Source: Nonlabens xylanidelens
GTDB lineage: Bacteria; Bacteroidota; Bacteroidia; Flavobacteriales; Flavobacteriaceae
Direction of reading: 5' to 3'
Length of the DNA stretch: 64,000 bases
Assembly: GCF_002934445.1 (NCBI RefSeq)
Contig: NZ_PTJE01000005.1
Location: 1-64,000 of the forward strand
The notes under the pieces were generated by a model, which did not search any database, was not told where the DNA came from, and saw only the letters and a program-made list of their open reading frames with translations. Positions 61,610-64,000 of the stretch are shown here, in pieces. The first letter of the stretch is position 1; every line of letters begins with the position of its first letter. The position numbers were made by a program, and so were the translations under genes.

Positions 61610-61981
61610 TTATTGTTTAACGGCAGTTCCTTTGTAAATCTGGTCGCGACCGGACTGCTTAAATTCAAAGGTATATGAATCTTTGCTAGTTGTCAATATT
61701 TTAAAGAGGTATGCACGACTTTCTGCATTTGATTTAGGGTCGATAGGAATGACTCTCCATTCACAATCATTAATCCACTCTATTCTCGATGTGTCTACTT
61801 TATTTTCAAATCTCTCGATTTGTAAATCTTTGGTTCTAGTAAATTCTGTCTTTAATAGTTTACCACCACTTTCTTGTTCCCATATAAAAGTACCTACTTG
61901 AAAATCTGTACAGTCTCTTGTGTTTTCATAACAGCTGGTTAAAGAAAATAGGAGTAGTAAAAATAGAGGTGCATACTTCAT
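61610..61981 (-). CDS. Small lipoprotein (family often mislabelled 'DNA topoisomerase IV')
   Basis: The start is taken at ATG 61981 (MKYAPLFLL) rather than the GTG five codons earlier; 123 residues. The lipobox LTSC is followed by YENTRDCTDFQVGTFIW, then IEWINDCEWRVIPIDP with a second cysteine pair. I believe flavobacterial homologues of this short lipoprotein are often annotated 'DNA topoisomerase IV' without any topoisomerase domain. Strand-rich exported domain, function unknown. It lies 13 nt upstream of terC in the same direction. Confidence 0.72.
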   Translation of the reverse strand: MKYAPLFLLLLFSLTSCYENTRDCTDFQVGTFIWEQESGGKLLKTEFTRTKDLQIERFENKVDTSRIEWINDCEWRVIPIDPKSNAESRAYLFKILTTSKDSYTFEFKQSGRDQIYKGTAVKQ

Positions 61982-62019
61982 GTAATAATTTTTCACAAAG
62001 TTAATTCTTGGAAGGTGAG

Positions 62020-62475
62020 TTATGGTATAAAATATTCAAAACTTCCGTCGTCATATAGTAAAATTACCTTTTGTATATTTTTCCCTTTATTTTTTTTAAT
62101 AGGTAAAGGGTTATTGTCTGTATAAGGAGCAGAGAACAGGTCGTTAGTCTCTGCAGGTATAGGTTCTGTTTTTGTAGTGCTGGGTTCTTTTTGTAAAGGT
62201 GTTGGAGCAGGATTGTTTCTTGTAGGTGGAGAGATAGGAGCCTCGTCAGATTTAGGATAAGTACCCTTACCGTTAAGTAACCAGTATAGGTCTACTTCTG
62301 GAAATTCCTTCACGGTATTTACTACAAAATCAAGACTAGGTTTGTTACGACCGGACAGTATATGAGAGATAGAACTACGTCCTACATTAATACGTTCTGC
62401 AAAGGATGAAGCGTTTAAATCGTTTCTATCCATGATTTTTTGCAATCTTTTTGAAAAATCTACTGAATTCACCAT
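62020..62475 (-). CDS. XRE-family transcriptional regulator
   Basis: The protein has 151 residues. The N-terminal HTH_3 domain is FSKRLQKIMDRNDLNASSFAERINVGRSSISHILSGRNKPSLDFV (about 7-52). A proline-rich linker (SPPTRNNPAPTPLQKEPS) leads to a C-terminal peptide, KVILLYDDGSFEYFIP, of unknown role. The gene faces an intergenic region carrying repeated GTTTACA-type motifs that are good candidates for its own operators. Confidence 0.88.
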   Translation of the reverse strand: MVNSVDFSKRLQKIMDRNDLNASSFAERINVGRSSISHILSGRNKPSLDFVVNTVKEFPEVDLYWLLNGKGTYPKSDEAPISPPTRNNPAPTPLQKEPSTTKTEPIPAETNDLFSAPYTDNNPLPIKKNKGKNIQKVILLYDDGSFEYFIP

Positions 62476-62479
62476 AGGT

Positions 62480-62800
62480 TACAAAAGTAAACTAAATCAA
62501 GTTTACAAATGTGTTTATTATTGTAAACATATCAAAAAGTTACATCTGTATCTATGTACTCATAGTTACTTATGTATAATGTATTACCTTACTTCAGATG
62601 CTATAATAAACTGAAAAATAGTAGTAAATGATTATTAAGAATATTGTTATTGTTAAAATATACTAAATAGAATCGATTGTTACATTAATCAACATCTGAT
62701 ATGTCTCCAATTGTAAACAGACTAAGGCTGGACATTGTTTACAATTGTAACAAGCGCGGTGTTTACATTTGAAAACAGTATAGAGTTTACATTTGTACAG
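62480..62800. promoter_or_regulatory. Cluster of GTTTACA / TGTAAAC operator-like motifs
   Basis: Seven copies lie in 320 nt: near 62485, 62501, 62521, 62709, 62735-62753 (near-palindrome TTGTTTACAATTGTAACAA), 62761 and 62785. The last two, GTTTACATTTG, overlap TACATTTG, a match to the -7 consensus TAnnTTTG, so a bound protein would block that promoter. The spacing between the first and second groups is about 180 nt. Divergent XRE and M14 genes flank the cluster. Confidence 0.6.
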
Positions 62801-62855
62801 TCCGATTACAGTTGTGTATAGGCGATTTTTCAACTCTTATAAACTTTTATCATTT

Positions 62856-63941
62856 ATGCTATCTAGATACTACTCTTACCTTCAATTTGAAGATGCTTTA
62901 AAAACGATCTTAGAGACTCTTGGACAAAAAAGCTTGTCAGATATTGAGATAGGTAAATCAGTTAATGGACGTTCTGTATATGGTATAAAATTGGGTACTG
63001 GAAAAATTAAAGTGTTAGTGTGGTCGCAAATGCATGGTAATGAATCCAGCACTACTAGAGCGCTTTTTAAACTGTTTAAAAGCGATAGTTTTAATAGTTT
63101 ACTTAAAAATATATCATTGTATATTATTCCTATTTTAAATCCCGATGGATCTGAAAAGTGGACACGTGTAAATGCAAATAATGTAGATCTTAATCGAGAT
63201 GCGATAGATTTAACTCAGCCAGAAAGTCAAATTTTAAGATCTGTTTTTGATGATTTTGCTCCAGATTATTGTCTTAATCTTCATGGTCAGCGTACCATTT
63301 TTGGATCTTTAGATGGAGACCAGCCTGCTCAAATTTCATTTTTAGCCCCTGCAGGAGATTTAGAAAAAACCATTTCTCAGGCTCGTTTAAAGTCTATGCA
63401 GATTATTAATGCTATCCATGGCCAACTTAATAATAGGGTTAGTGGTATAATAGGTAGATACAGTGATGACTTTAATATTAATTGTGTTGGTGATTATATG
63501 ACCAGTAAACAGGTGCCTACGGTCTTATTTGAAGCCGGTCATTCTGGAGATGATTATTCTAGAGATCAAGTTACAGACCTTATGTATGAGTCTTTAAAAA
63601 TAGCTTTTAAGACTATTCAAGATAGTCTCGTTGTAAATGAATCTAATGTGGTAGATGCTTATAACTCTATACCGCATATGAGTAAAGCTTATGTAGATGT
63701 TCTAGTTAAGAACTATAGATCGGTATCTGGATTACAGACACTAAGTGTGCAATACCATGAACAGGTTAAAGAAGGTGTCCTTTACTTTGTACCTATATTA
63801 ATAGGTATAAATAGAGAAGATGTTTTAAACGGTCACAGAGTAATAGATTTAAACGATTTCCCTCATTATAATGACGATTTAATCATTGAAGGAAACCTAG
63901 AAATAAGGTCTAAATCTTTGGATATCGAAATTTTTTACTAA
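62856..63941 (+). CDS. M14-family zinc carboxypeptidase-like protein
   Basis: The start is placed at ATG 62856 (MLSRYYSYLQFEDALKTIL); the upstream frame is open only from a TTG within the operator cluster. The protein has 361 residues. Zinc ligands are H and E in SQMHGNESSTTRALF and H in CLNLHGQRT. PILNPDGSEKWTRVNANNVDLNRDA carries the substrate-binding arginines, and LFEAGHSGDD supplies the catalytic glutamate. No signal peptide, so cytoplasmic. Probably a D,L- or small-peptide carboxypeptidase. Confidence 0.9.
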   Translation: MLSRYYSYLQFEDALKTILETLGQKSLSDIEIGKSVNGRSVYGIKLGTGKIKVLVWSQMHGNESSTTRALFKLFKSDSFNSLLKNISLYIIPILNPDGSEKWTRVNANNVDLNRDAIDLTQPESQILRSVFDDFAPDYCLNLHGQRTIFGSLDGDQPAQISFLAPAGDLEKTISQARLKSMQIINAIHGQLNNRVSGIIGRYSDDFNINCVGDYMTSKQVPTVLFEAGHSGDDYSRDQVTDLMYESLKIAFKTIQDSLVVNESNVVDAYNSIPHMSKAYVDVLVKNYRSVSGLQTLSVQYHEQVKEGVLYFVPILIGINREDVLNGHRVIDLNDFPHYNDDLIIEGNLEIRSKSLDIEIFY

Positions 63942-64000
63942 TAATTTGTGAAATCACGAATTTTGTTAGTTTATTATCAGCTTTTGTCTTTATTTTGCAG
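63942..64000. other. Intergenic sequence to window edge
   Basis: AT-rich, ending TTTATTTTGCAG, which may be the promoter of a gene beyond the window. Nothing else recognised. Confidence 0.35.

Noticed and set aside
61610-61981. Topoisomerase annotation
   Set aside because: The 123-residue lipoprotein has no topoisomerase motif. Real topoisomerase IV genes are at 51729 and 53930.
1-64000. tRNA, rRNA or tmRNA genes
   Set aside because: No cloverleaf-like or conserved rRNA segment was recognised by eye. A covariance scan would be needed to exclude small RNAs.

Overview
The window reads as the chromosome of a marine-type member of the Flavobacteriaceae (Bacteroidota). Supporting evidence: low GC, gliding genes gldF and gldG, a T9SS C-terminal sorting domain on a secreted M43 protease, LytS/LytTR regulation, DUF4252 proteins beside an ECF sigma factor, and 13 dispersed copies of the 16-bp palindrome CGCTTTCGCGAAAGCG or one-mismatch variants. 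Genus is not assigned.

Region 1 (1 to about 15,880) is foreign-looking and is the main result. It is a gene-cassette array that looks like a chromosomal integron without its integrase (a CALIN-type array). Every confident cassette gene lies on the minus strand. Each is packed between recombination-site cores: one side reads GTT plus 3-8 bases, the other reads the reverse complement ending in AAC. Between genes lie 130-240 bp sites with large imperfect inverted repeats, in several sequence families (called A to F here). The arms of families A, B and F share one architecture: AAC, 7 nt, a 15-18 bp stem, a centre, the stem, 4 nt, GTT. Family C has 6 and 4 nt and family E 7 and 5. A gene-less cassette occurs five times, always joined to the same site family on the same side. 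This fixes the polarity: the site lies 3' of the gene on the minus strand. An IS110-family transposase fragment opens the window, and two further 113-nt 3' remnants sit flush against site cores. Cargo includes a beta-propeller protein, a barstar-like inhibitor with a nonsense-interrupted partner, an AraC/GyrI regulator, small membrane proteins, an immunity-like protein and several unknown proteins. No tyrosine recombinase is present in the window.

Region 2 (about 15,900 to 64,000) is ordinary chromosome. In order it holds an S1/P1 nuclease and an M90 peptidase; a LytS kinase, 2TM protein and LytTR regulator; Cu/Zn SOD, a YdeI-like protein and a hydrolase-OsmC fusion; a phosphatase and an EEP-VF530 fusion; a sortilin-like BNR protein; secreted unknowns; VOC and S41 proteins; an ECF sigma factor with DUF4252 proteins; YchF; a gldG/gldF operon with a monooxygenase and a SAM hydrolase; PhoH, PurC and an aldehyde dehydrogenase; an M43 protease; a VCBS/ASPIC protein; parE, a GldL-like small protein and parC; MscL; two tandem YadA-head-like surface proteins; an EF-hand lipoprotein, TerC, an XRE regulator and an M14 carboxypeptidase.

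The CGCTTTCGCGAAAGCG palindrome stops exactly at the array boundary (first copy at 15,900) and is absent from the array, which supports separate ancestry. No rRNA, tRNA or CRISPR was recognised.
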